Source: an uncultured Collinsella sp.
GTDB lineage: Bacteria > Actinomycetota > Coriobacteriia > Coriobacteriales > Coriobacteriaceae
Assembly: GCA_902474645.1 (NCBI GenBank)
Contig: CABRWN010000036.1
Span: 1 to 14,018 of the forward strand
Length of the DNA: 14,018 bases
Direction of reading: 5' to 3'
Of this stretch, positions 1 through 7,557 are shown piece after piece. The notes below the pieces were generated by a model that was not told where the DNA came from, made no database searches, and worked only from the letters and a program-made list of their open reading frames with translations. The position numbers were made by a program, and so were the translations under genes. Position 1 is the stretch's first letter; each line of letters starts with the position of its first letter.

Positions 1-234
1 CCGTTTATCACCGAGGGCGTACTGCAGGCCATTTTGGGCTCGCTGCTTTCCATCGGCGTTCTGGAGCTGCTGCGCAATCTGATGATTCCGCGTCTGCAGG
101 AGAGCATCGGCTGGATGTCCTATGCCCTGCCGATGCAGTACTACCTGGTGACCTATGCTGCACTGATTCTGGTCGGCGTGATTATCGGTCTCTTTGGTTC
201 TGCCATCGCCATGCGCCGCTACCTGCGCGTGTAG
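1..234 (+). CDS. ftsX: Cell-division protein FtsX, C-terminal end (5' truncated by window)
   Basis: Only the last 77 codons are present, in frame from base 1 and ending at TAG 232-234. The fragment shows two hydrophobic segments (about residues 7-24 and 54-70) separated by a polar stretch, and it ends in a short basic tail (RRYLRV). The PFITEGVLQA start followed by a membrane helix resembles the last part of the FtsX permease, where the sequence before the third transmembrane helix reads like 'PFxxEG'. FtsX is the membrane half of the FtsEX ABC-type complex that activates peptidoglycan hydrolases at the division septum. An intrinsic terminator follows 27 bases after the stop, so this is the last gene of its operon. 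The assignment rests on a short fragment; another MacB/FtsX-type permease is possible. Confidence 0.66.
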   Translation, partial: PFITEGVLQAILGSLLSIGVLELLRNLMIPRLQESIGWMSYALPMQYYLVTYAALILVGVIIGLFGSAIAMRRYLRV

Positions 235-260
235 GCATGCCTGGAATTCATCCCTTCCAA

Positions 261-293
261 CGGGTCGTCTCTTATGGGGCGGCCCGTTTTTTG
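261..293 (+). terminator. Intrinsic terminator after ftsX
   Basis: A 9-bp stem, CGGGTCGTC (261-269) against GGCGGCCCG (278-286) with two G-U pairs, is followed directly by six T residues (287-292). It closes the ftsX-like operon just before the rnr promoter. Confidence 0.85.
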
Positions 294-319
294 TCCCCTA
301 GGGATCATTTGGGTAGACT
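291..319 (+). promoter_or_regulatory. Candidate sigma-70-type promoter of rnr
   Basis: TTGTCC (291-296) and TAGACT (314-319) are separated by 17 bases, and each matches 4 of 6 consensus positions. The site lies between the ftsX terminator and rnr, and the predicted start leaves a leader of about 30 bases. The -35 box overlaps the end of the terminator T-tract. This is sequence-only evidence. Confidence 0.5.
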
Positions 320-357
320 CTTGGGATGTAAACGGCAATCGATAGTTAGGAGGCGCC

Positions 358-2493
358 ATGGGGCGCAATAACAAGCATAAGCGTGGAGCTCGCAATAAGC
401 GCGGGCCGGTGCGCAGCGAACGCCGTCCGAGCCTGACCGGGCGCGTGCAGCTCCATGAGCACAGTGCCTACGTTGTAACCGAAAACGGCGACTACAAGGT
501 CATGGGTCGCGGCAAGCGTGAGATCATGGACGGCGATACCGTTGCCGTGAGCATTAAGAACAGCCCGCACGGTGAGCGTCGCGCCGTGATCGAGGGCGTG
601 GTTGAGCGCGCAGCTATAAGCGTGGTGGGCACGTACCAGACCGCCGGTCCGCTCGGCGTGATTGAGCCGCTCGATTCGCGCCTGAAGGCCGACTTCTTCA
701 TTCTGCCCGAGGATACCTCGGCGGATCGTCTGGGTGTCCACCCGGGTGATGCCGTTGTCGCGCGCATTTTGACCTACCCGACGCGCCTGGAATCGGGCAC
801 CGTGACGATCGAACGCCGCATTGGCGGAGATGACGCGCCCGATTTGGGCGTTCAATATGTGATGGCGCGTTACGGCTATACCGATAGCTATCCCGAGGCC
901 GCGCTAGACGAGGCCGAGGGGCTTTCGCTCGATGTGTCCGCGGCGCTTAAGGACCCGCTCCGCCGCGATCTGCGCGACCGCTTTGTCATCACGATCGACC
1001 CGGTCGACGCGCGCGACTTTGACGATGCCATTTCGCTGGAGCGCACGCCCGAGGGTGGCTACAGGCTGGGTGTGCATATCGCCGACGTTTCACACTATGT
1101 GGCTTGGGACGGGCATATCGATCTTGAGGCTCGTCATCGCACGACATCGGTGTATTTGGCCGATCGCGTGCTTCCCATGCTACCCGAACGCCTGTCCTGT
1201 GACCTGTGCTCGCTTCGCCCTGACGAGGACCGTCTTGCGTTTACCGTCGATATCGAGCTCGATGCGCAGGGTCGCGTGCGGCATTACGATCCGTACCCCA
1301 GCGTGATTCGCTCGCGTGTGCGTATGGACTATGACGGAGCCGAGGCGCTGCTGGTGCGTGCCGGCGCGGTGGAGTATTCGATGCTGGAAGGCGCCGCTGA
1401 GGATGTTGAGGCTGCTGAGGTCTCGCGCGAGGACGCGCTTGAGCGCGGTCTTGCGTGCGAGGAGGCCGCCCGCGGCTACAACGTCGACCTTGGCGATTTC
1501 CTTGTCGCCGCCAACGAACTCGCCGAACTTCGCCGTCGTATTCGTCGCGCCCGCGGCTCAGTCGATTTTGACACGGCCGAGATTCGCGCTCTATTGGATG
1601 AGGACGGAGTGCCCGTGCAGATTGTGGCGCGTGAGCGTTCGTGTGCCACGTCGCTTATCGAGGAAGCCATGCTGCTCGCCAACGAGTGCGTTGCAGAGTG
1701 GCTGGCAGACCGTGATATCGAGGCCTGCTATCGCGTGCATGAGGATCCGAGCCCCGATAGCCTGCACGGTGCCGCCGTTGCGCTGGCGCAGCTAGGCATC
1801 ATCGACGATCGCCGTGCTGCCGGTATTGCCCTGGGGAGCCCCGATGAGCTGCAGGCTGCAGTTGATGCTGCCGCCGGTACGGCCAACGCACCGCTCGTCA
1901 ACACGCTGCTTCTGCGCAGCATGCAGCGCGCGCTGTACAAGCCGCGCAACGAGGGCCACTTTGCGCTCGCCGCGCCGTGCTACTGTCACTTTACGAGTCC
2001 CATCCGTCGCTACCCCGATCTGGTGGTGCACCGCGTGCTCAAACTGCAGTTGGCCTATGAGCAGCTCGGCGGCAAGGACGCCTTGGTCCGTACGCCGCGG
2101 CTGATCGGCAAGGGGCGCGAGTCGCTGCCGCGCATTCTGCCGCAGATCTGCCGCGCATGCAGCGATGCCGAGCGCGCGGCAGATGCCGCCAGCCATGCGA
2201 CGCAAAAGATTAAGATTGCCCAGTACTATGAGGATCGTCTGGGCGAGCGCTATGCCGGAACCGTCTCGTGGGTTAGCAGTATGGGCCTCTTTGTGCGCTT
2301 GGACCTAACGCAGGTCGAAGGCTTGGTTTCGATCAAGAGCCTGGGCAACGAGTGGTTCGAGTTCGACGAGGACGCGCTTACGCTGACGGGCGCCGACACG
2401 GGGACTCGCCATGAACTGGGTCAGCGCGTGATTGTCGAGGTCTCGCGCGTCAATACCACGCGTGGGCACTTGGACTTTAAGCTTATCCATTAG
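358..2493 (+). CDS. rnr: Ribonuclease R (3'-5' exoribonuclease, RNB/RNase II family)
   Basis: A 711-residue protein starting at ATG 358 behind an AGGAGG-type ribosome site (349-354). RNase R degrades structured RNA processively from the 3' end and works with SmpB-tmRNA in quality control. Visible parts: a very basic N-terminal tail (residues 1-23), cold-shock/OB regions to about 190, and the RNB catalytic domain with the metal-binding signature DPVDARDFDD at 214-223. D214, D220, D222 and D223 are all present; D222 corresponds to the catalytic aspartate of E. coli RNase R. HFTSPIRRYPD follows at 544-554, and the C-terminal S1 domain runs from about 630 to 711. The protein ends right after the S1 domain and lacks the lysine-rich C-terminal tail of enterobacterial RNase R; the basic tail is at the N terminus instead. 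Monocistronic: own promoter, and a hairpin after the stop. Confidence 0.95.
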   Translation: MGRNNKHKRGARNKRGPVRSERRPSLTGRVQLHEHSAYVVTENGDYKVMGRGKREIMDGDTVAVSIKNSPHGERRAVIEGVVERAAISVVGTYQTAGPLGVIEPLDSRLKADFFILPEDTSADRLGVHPGDAVVARILTYPTRLESGTVTIERRIGGDDAPDLGVQYVMARYGYTDSYPEAALDEAEGLSLDVSAALKDPLRRDLRDRFVITIDPVDARDFDDAISLERTPEGGYRLGVHIADVSHYVAWDGHIDLEARHRTTSVYLADRVLPMLPERLSCDLCSLRPDEDRLAFTVDIELDAQGRVRHYDPYPSVIRSRVRMDYDGAEALLVRAGAVEYSMLEGAAEDVEAAEVSREDALERGLACEEAARGYNVDLGDFLVAANELAELRRRIRRARGSVDFDTAEIRALLDEDGVPVQIVARERSCATSLIEEAMLLANECVAEWLADRDIEACYRVHEDPSPDSLHGAAVALAQLGIIDDRRAAGIALGSPDELQAAVDAAAGTANAPLVNTLLLRSMQRALYKPRNEGHFALAAPCYCHFTSPIRRYPDLVVHRVLKLQLAYEQLGGKDALVRTPRLIGKGRESLPRILPQICRACSDAERAADAASHATQKIKIAQYYEDRLGERYAGTVSWVSSMGLFVRLDLTQVEGLVSIKSLGNEWFEFDEDALTLTGADTGTRHELGQRVIVEVSRVNTTRGHLDFKLIH

Positions 2494-2518
2494 CCAAATC
2501 CCGACTCATGGTGGGGGA

Positions 2519-2555
2519 GCGGAGGGCGGCCTTTCGGGACCGTCCTTCGCATTTG
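2519..2555 (+). terminator. Hairpin terminator after rnr
   Basis: An 11-bp stem, GCGGAGGGCGG (2519-2529) against CCGTCCTTCGC (2540-2550) with two G-U pairs and a 10-base loop containing TTTCGG, starts 25 bases after the rnr stop. The downstream tract is only ATTTGAAT, so it is a weaker terminator than others in the window, but nothing else nearby ends the transcript. Confidence 0.6.
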
Positions 2556-2592
2556 AATCGTGACTACCTTGCCGTCTGCTCGGCCGCCCGCT

Positions 2593-2651
2593 TACCTGCC
2601 ATTTGAGAGGTAAAACCTACCAAAATAAACCTGTCCCTTTTGGCAGGTTTA
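2593..2651. repeat. Cluster of ACCTRCC motifs and inverted repeats upstream of the serine recombinase
   Basis: Within 60 bases there are three direct motifs, ACCTGCC (2594-2600), ACCTACC (2615-2621) and ACCTGTCC (2629-2636), and one inverted copy, GGCAGGT (2642-2648). The last two form part of a perfect 8-bp inverted repeat, TAAACCTG (2626-2633) / CAGGTTTA (2644-2651). The first two motifs start 21 bases apart, about two helical turns. The cluster ends 18 bases before the recombinase ATG. It could be a resolution or crossover site, an autoregulatory binding site, or a dispersed repeat; the sequence alone does not decide. Confidence 0.5.
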
Positions 2652-2669
2652 CAAGAAAGCGGGGATGAG

Positions 2670-3275
2670 ATGGCGACGGTGTACGGTTATGCGCGGGTGA
2701 GTTCGCGCGATCAGAATCTTAATCGGCAGCTGGATGCGCTGGGCGCCTATGGCGTGGGCTCGGCGAATATTTATGCCGACCATGCGAGCGGCAAGGACTT
2801 CGATCGACCGCGTTATCGCGAGCTGTTACACGTCCTGGGAGACGGGGACGTGCTGGTGGTGCTTTCTATCGACCGACTTGGTCGTAATTACTCCGAGATT
2901 CTTGAGGAATGGCGACGCATTACCAAGGAGCTCGGGGTTGCCATTGTGGTGTTGGACATGCCATTGCTTGACACACGCGCTAGGGCCAGCGGCGCGCCGG
3001 ATGTGACCAACGCCCTGATTGCCGATATTGTGCTGCAACTGCTGAGCTACGTGGCGCAGGTGGAGCGCGAGAATATCCATCGGCGCCAGGCGGAGGGAAT
3101 TGCAGCGGCGCGGGCGCGAGGGGTCCGTTTCGGTCGACCTCGCAAGCCGTGCCCTCCTCAGTTTGAGCTAGTGCGCGATAGCTATGAGGCGGGCGATATT
3201 ACCCGCAGCCAGGCAGCAAAGTGCTTGGGCGTGTGCGTGGGGACGTTCGATCGCTGGATGCGCGAGGCGGGGTAG
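2670..3275 (+). CDS. Small serine recombinase (resolvase/invertase family)
   Basis: A 201-residue protein that cuts and rejoins DNA through a phosphoserine link. The N-terminal catalytic domain begins VYGYARVSSRDQNLNRQLD; R9 and S11 match the catalytic Arg and nucleophilic Ser of Hin and gamma-delta resolvase, and the SIDRLGR motif (66-72) supplies R69 and R72. The long E helix follows (YVAQVERENIHRRQAEGI, 127-144), then the typical GVRFGRPRK linker (151-159) and a C-terminal helix-turn-helix (ITRSQAAKCLGV, 177-188). Length is normal and all key residues are intact. ATG 2670 is chosen because it starts the conserved domain; an in-frame TTG at 2640 lies inside an inverted repeat and would add an unusual N-terminus. 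No transposase, invertible segment or second recombinase is visible, so this is an orphan gene. It could be a transposon remnant or act on a distant site. Confidence 0.9.
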   Translation: MATVYGYARVSSRDQNLNRQLDALGAYGVGSANIYADHASGKDFDRPRYRELLHVLGDGDVLVVLSIDRLGRNYSEILEEWRRITKELGVAIVVLDMPLLDTRARASGAPDVTNALIADIVLQLLSYVAQVERENIHRRQAEGIAAARARGVRFGRPRKPCPPQFELVRDSYEAGDITRSQAAKCLGVCVGTFDRWMREAG

Positions 3276-3380
3276 GGGTTTGCGTCGCTTTGTCGCTTCC
3301 TGTTGCGATTCAAATTTTGATACGGTGACGATGTCATTTGGGGCTACACTCGCTGATATTCAAAAAAAGGAGGTTGGCCC

Positions 3381-3962
3381 TTGGCGCGCATAAAACAAAT
3401 AATCGGATGGACCGCGATCGTTCTGTTCGCTGCAACGCTGGCGGGTATCTGGGTGCTGACGGAGCAAAATGCGGTGGAGACGTCGTTGCTGAGCGAGTCC
3501 ACCGCGCGTGTGGTGGAGGGTCAGGCCACGGGCGTTCAGGCTGCCGATGCCACGGGTGAAGCCCAGGCGGAGAACGGAATGACCGGGGGCACCGATTCGG
3601 CTGCCTCGAATGTCCGGTCTGGCCGACTTGCTTCCATTCGCATCTGGGTGGGCACGAACGTCCGTCGCGTTGCCCATACCGTAGAGTTTTTCTTCGTCGG
3701 ATTGTTCGCCTCGGTGGTCGTGGTTTGCTTTTCCAGGCGTCCGTGGAGCGTATGCTCCCGTTGCGTGCCCGTATTGCTCTTTTGCGCCGCCTGCTCCGTT
3801 GGCGATCAGGTACATAAGATCTTTGTTCCCGGCAGGCATTTCGACGTTATCGATTTAGGATTCGATGCTGCGGGCTATGTCACCGCCATGCTGTTGGTAT
3901 TGCTGGCGGCGGCGTTGGTGCGCCATGCGACTCGGCCGATCGGCGCCCATGCGAGGCGCTAG
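3381..3962 (+). CDS. VanZ-like family membrane protein
   Basis: A 193-residue protein starting at TTG 3381. That start is fixed by a perfect AAGGAGG (3367-3373) seven bases upstream, and no ATG fits. Segments: transmembrane helix at 8-26; a polar, Ala/Thr/Gly/Glu-rich loop (27-85); then three helices at about 99-117, 126-140 and 161-181. The VanZ signature is present: R96/H99/E102 in RRVAHTVEF, and D142, H145 and FVPGR (148-152) in GDQVHKIFVPGR, followed by FDVIDLGFDAAGY. VanZ confers low-level teicoplanin resistance in enterococci, but most family members are of unknown function, so no resistance role is claimed. The long loop between helix 1 and the VanZ core is larger than in minimal VanZ proteins. 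It is a single gene between the recombinase and the mur operon, with a hairpin about 80 bases downstream. Confidence 0.82.
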   Translation: MARIKQIIGWTAIVLFAATLAGIWVLTEQNAVETSLLSESTARVVEGQATGVQAADATGEAQAENGMTGGTDSAASNVRSGRLASIRIWVGTNVRRVAHTVEFFFVGLFASVVVVCFSRRPWSVCSRCVPVLLFCAACSVGDQVHKIFVPGRHFDVIDLGFDAAGYVTAMLLVLLAAALVRHATRPIGAHARR

Positions 3963-4041
3963 CCGGTAACAAACCCGTTTCTGATAATGCGACCTCGTTG
4001 AATTATTTTGTGTCGTGCGTATTTCCGAGCGGTCGGATTTG

Positions 4042-4070
4042 AGGGGCGAGCGGTAGAACGCTCGCCCTTT
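4042..4070 (+). terminator. Terminator-like hairpin between the VanZ-like gene and murR
   Basis: A perfect 9-bp GC-rich stem, GGGCGAGCG (4044-4052) / CGCTCGCCC (4059-4067) with loop GTAGAA, is followed by only three T residues. It probably insulates the VanZ-like gene from the mur operon. The short T-tract keeps confidence moderate. Confidence 0.6.
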
Positions 4071-4092
4071 GTGCGCCACGATGCGGCACAAT

Positions 4093-4131
4093 GTACCGCA
4101 AAAGCTGTTTGTATCCGGTACGAATCGTTCG
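4093..4131. promoter_or_regulatory. Candidate operator region of murR
   Basis: Two inverted repeats lie 36-74 bases before the murR start: GTACCG (4093-4098) with CGGTAC (4116-4121), and the compact palindrome CGAA-TCG-TTCG (4121-4131). RpiR-family regulators commonly bind palindromes in front of their own operon. I could not place a convincing -35/-10 pair here; TTTAAT (4138-4143) is a possible -10. Confidence 0.3.
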
Positions 4132-4166
4132 TTGGTCTTTAATTCTTCTCAACGGAGGTGTTTGAG

Positions 4167-5018
4167 ATGGCAAACGGATTGCTTTTGCGGCTTCGCGAGC
4201 GTGAGCTCAGCGCGAGCCCGGCGGAACGCAATGTCATCGCATATGTAAGCGCTCATCCGCACGAGGTAGTCGGGCTGTCCGTCCGCGGTCTTGCCGATGT
4301 CACGTTCTCCTCGCCCTCGAGCATTTTGCGCTTTTGCAAGCGTTTGGGTTTTGCGGGCTACAAGGAGTTCCAGCGCGAACTGATTGCCGAGCTGGCGCTC
4401 TTAGGTGACAAGAAAGACGTAGCCCTCGAGGACATCTCCATGGATGACAGCGTCGAACGTATCGTGGGGAAGGTGATGAAAAGCAACGTGCGCACGATCG
4501 AGGCGACGGCGCGAACGCTCGATTACACCGTCTTGGAGCGATGCGCGGCCCGTCTTAAGCGGGCACGCGCGGTCAATCTGTTCGGTATTGGTGCCTCTCG
4601 TTTGGTCGCGCACGATCTGGCGCAAAAGCTCATGCGTGTCGACAAAGAGTGCCATCTGTACGACGACTGGCATGATCAGCTCTTGTGTGCCAAGAACATG
4701 CATGAGGGCGATATGGCAATCGCCTTTAGCTACTCGGGCTTGACGCAAGAGGTGCTGGACTGCACCGCCGAGGCTCAACGTCACAACTGTCCCGTCGTGG
4801 CCGTTACCAAAGTAGATGGATCATCCAAGCTTGCCACCATGGCCGATGCCGTGCTCGGCGTCGCTGCGAGTGAACCCTTGGTCCGCAGCGGTGCCATGGC
4901 TTCGCGTATGGCCCAGCTTATGGTTGTCGATGCCCTGTACGCTGCTTACGTTGCCAGTGACTACGAACGGGCGACGCATGTCATTAAGCAAAACTACATC
5001 GAGAAACAGGAAAGATGA
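4167..5018 (+). CDS. murR: MurR/RpiR-family transcriptional regulator (HTH + SIS)
   Basis: A 283-residue regulator. An N-terminal RpiR-type helix-turn-helix (about residues 1-75, core LSVRGLADVTFSSPSSILRF at 37-56) is followed by a SIS sugar-phosphate-binding domain (about 135-255) with VNLFGIGASR and the FSYSG motif typical of SIS ligand loops. The family senses phosphosugars; MurR of E. coli responds to MurNAc-6-P and represses murQP. Being first in a murQ-murP-mupG cluster makes a MurNAc-6-P-responsive role likely, though whether it activates or represses is not visible. ATG 4167 is chosen with GGAGG (4154-4158) eight bases upstream. A GTG at 4158 is in frame but overlaps the Shine-Dalgarno itself. 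murQ begins 10 bases after the stop, so the two are cotranscribed and probably translationally coupled. Confidence 0.88.
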   Translation: MANGLLLRLRERELSASPAERNVIAYVSAHPHEVVGLSVRGLADVTFSSPSSILRFCKRLGFAGYKEFQRELIAELALLGDKKDVALEDISMDDSVERIVGKVMKSNVRTIEATARTLDYTVLERCAARLKRARAVNLFGIGASRLVAHDLAQKLMRVDKECHLYDDWHDQLLCAKNMHEGDMAIAFSYSGLTQEVLDCTAEAQRHNCPVVAVTKVDGSSKLATMADAVLGVAASEPLVRSGAMASRMAQLMVVDALYAAYVASDYERATHVIKQNYIEKQER

Positions 5019-5028
5019 GGTGAATGAA

Positions 5029-5952
<924 letters not shown>

Positions 5953-6009
5953 GTGCGCGGCGTGAGCTGATATGACATTCAGACGAGATACCCAATACAA
6001 GGAGGAGTT

Positions 6010-7440
6010 ATGACGAACAAAGAGCTGGCTCAAAAGCTGCTGGACCTTTTGGGTGGTAAAGACAACGTGCTCGCAAACGCGGCGTGCATGACGCGCCTGC
6101 GCGTGACCGTCAAAGACACGGGCAACGTCGACACGGAGGGTATTAAGGCGCTCGACGGCGTGATGGGCCTGGTCGAGGACGACACGATGCAGATCGTGCT
6201 GGGTCCGGGCAAGGTGAATAAGGTGCTCGAGGAGTTCTCCAAGCTCACCGGCCTTGCGAAAGGCGTTGCTGACGAGAGCGTGGTTGACGCTGCGGCCACA
6301 AACAAGGCCGCGCAGAAGGCCAAGTACGAGTCCAAGCCGGTTCAGGCCTTCCTCAAGAAGATTTCCAATGTCTTCGTCGCCCTGCTTCCCGGCATCATTG
6401 CGGCTGGCCTCATCAACGGTATCTGCAACGTCATTAACGTCTCGACGGCAGGAGCGCTTGCAGGCGAGTGGTGGTACCAGGGCATTCGTTCCATGGGCTG
6501 GGCCCTGTTTGCCTATCTGCCCATCTTGGTGGGCTATAACGCGGCACGTGAGTTTGGTGGCTCCGCTGCGCTGGGCGGCATCGCCGGCATGATGTGTATC
6601 GCCAACAGCGCCATGCCCCTGCTTGCGCCTGGCGCGGCTGATCCTGCCACTGCCATTCTGCTGCCGCTCACCAGTGCGCAGTACAACCCCGCAGCGGGCG
6701 GCATGATCGCGGCTCTCATCGCTGGCGCATTTTTTGCCTGGATGGAGCGTCAGATTCGCAAGGTTATGCCCAACGCACTCGACACGTTCTTGTCCCCGCT
6801 GCTGGTGCTCATCATCGGCGCCTTTGCTCTGATGCTCGTCATCCAGCCGGTTGGCGCATGGCTGACGACTGCCATCTTTAGCGTTTTGACCTTTATCTTC
6901 GAGAAGCTGGGCGTCCTGGGTGGCTATATCCTGTCGGCAGGCTTCTTGCCGCTGGTGTCCGTCGGCCTGCATCAGGCGCTCACGCCGATCCACGCTATGC
7001 TCAACGATCCCGACGGCGCTACCAAGGGTATCAATTACCTGCTTCCCATCCTTATGATGGCTGGTGGCGGCCAGGTCGGTGCCGGTTTGGCGCTGTACTT
7101 TAAGACCAAGAACGCCAAGCTCAAGAAGTACGTCGCAGAGTCCATTCCCGTTGGAATCTTGGGTGTGGGCGAGCCTCTGATGTATGCTGTTACGCTGCCG
7201 CTCGTTCGTCCGTTTGTGACGGCTTGCCTGGGTGCCGGATTTGGCGGCGCGCTCGCGGCGCTGCTTCACATCGGCACGGTTTCTCAGGGCGTTTCCGGTC
7301 TGTTTGGCCTGCTGATCGTCGTTCCTGGCCAGCAGCTCGGCTACGTTGCCGCTATGCTGCTTGCCTATGCCGCCGGCTTTGTCCTGACGTGGTTCTTTGG
7401 CGTCGACGAGCAGAAGATCAACGAGTTCTTTGGCGAGTAG
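6010..7440 (+). CDS. murP: PTS EIIBC permease for MurNAc (or MurNAc-GlcNAc)
   Basis: A 476-residue sugar permease of the glucose/sucrose PTS superfamily, close to the length of E. coli MurP. The N-terminal EIIB domain (1-80) contains NAACMTRLRV with the phospho-accepting cysteine C26. An Ala/Lys linker (about 90-115) leads to the EIIC domain (116-476), which has about ten hydrophobic segments and the conserved GVGEPLMYAVTLPL motif near 385-398 that contributes to substrate binding. No EIIA domain is fused, so it must borrow a general IIA. It would import its sugar with 6-phosphorylation, making MurNAc-6-P or MurNAc-6-P-GlcNAc. The ribosome site AAGGAGG (5999-6005) is excellent. It lies 57 bases after murQ and is followed by a terminator before mupG. 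Substrate is inferred from the neighbours; sequence alone only gives the PTS family. Confidence 0.9.
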   Translation: MTNKELAQKLLDLLGGKDNVLANAACMTRLRVTVKDTGNVDTEGIKALDGVMGLVEDDTMQIVLGPGKVNKVLEEFSKLTGLAKGVADESVVDAAATNKAAQKAKYESKPVQAFLKKISNVFVALLPGIIAAGLINGICNVINVSTAGALAGEWWYQGIRSMGWALFAYLPILVGYNAAREFGGSAALGGIAGMMCIANSAMPLLAPGAADPATAILLPLTSAQYNPAAGGMIAALIAGAFFAWMERQIRKVMPNALDTFLSPLLVLIIGAFALMLVIQPVGAWLTTAIFSVLTFIFEKLGVLGGYILSAGFLPLVSVGLHQALTPIHAMLNDPDGATKGINYLLPILMMAGGGQVGAGLALYFKTKNAKLKKYVAESIPVGILGVGEPLMYAVTLPLVRPFVTACLGAGFGGALAALLHIGTVSQGVSGLFGLLIVVPGQQLGYVAAMLLAYAAGFVLTWFFGVDEQKINEFFGE

Positions 7441-7507
7441 TTTGATATCGCGAGCCGTGTTGCTCGGGGTTCGCGGCGCGCGGCAGATTTCTTGATGCTA
7501 TGGTTGT

Positions 7508-7541
7508 GCCGGCGGGGCTAACTGCTCCGCCGGCCTTTTTT
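7508..7541 (+). terminator. Strong intrinsic terminator between murP and mupG
   Basis: An 8-bp perfect stem, GCCGGCGG (7508-7515) / CCGCCGGC (7527-7534), extendable by a G-U and a G-C pair, is followed by C and six T residues (7536-7541). The mupG ribosome site AAAGGAG (7542-7548) starts at the very next base. There is no room for a promoter between the T-tract and mupG, so mupG must be expressed by readthrough or from a promoter upstream of the hairpin. Confidence 0.87.
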
Positions 7542-7557
7542 AAAGGAGCGTTGAAGC

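Noticed and set aside
346..855. 169-residue antisense frame over the rnr start
   Set aside because: It is opposite the conserved RNase R N-terminus, with no ribosome site and no recognisable family.
2640..2669. Upstream TTG start for the recombinase
   Set aside because: It falls inside an inverted repeat, has no ribosome site, and adds ten residues before the conserved domain start.
3317..3350. Promoter TTGATA...TACACT ahead of the VanZ-like gene
   Set aside because: The spacing between the two boxes is 22 bases, too long for a standard promoter; only the -10-like box may be real.
3381..3962. Calling the VanZ-like protein a glycopeptide resistance gene
   Set aside because: No vanHAX or regulatory genes are near, and most VanZ-like proteins have no proven resistance role.
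4816..5028. Extended N-terminus of murQ (71 extra residues)
   Set aside because: It overlaps murR in another frame, shows no MurQ likeness, and a proper start with a ribosome site exists at 5029.
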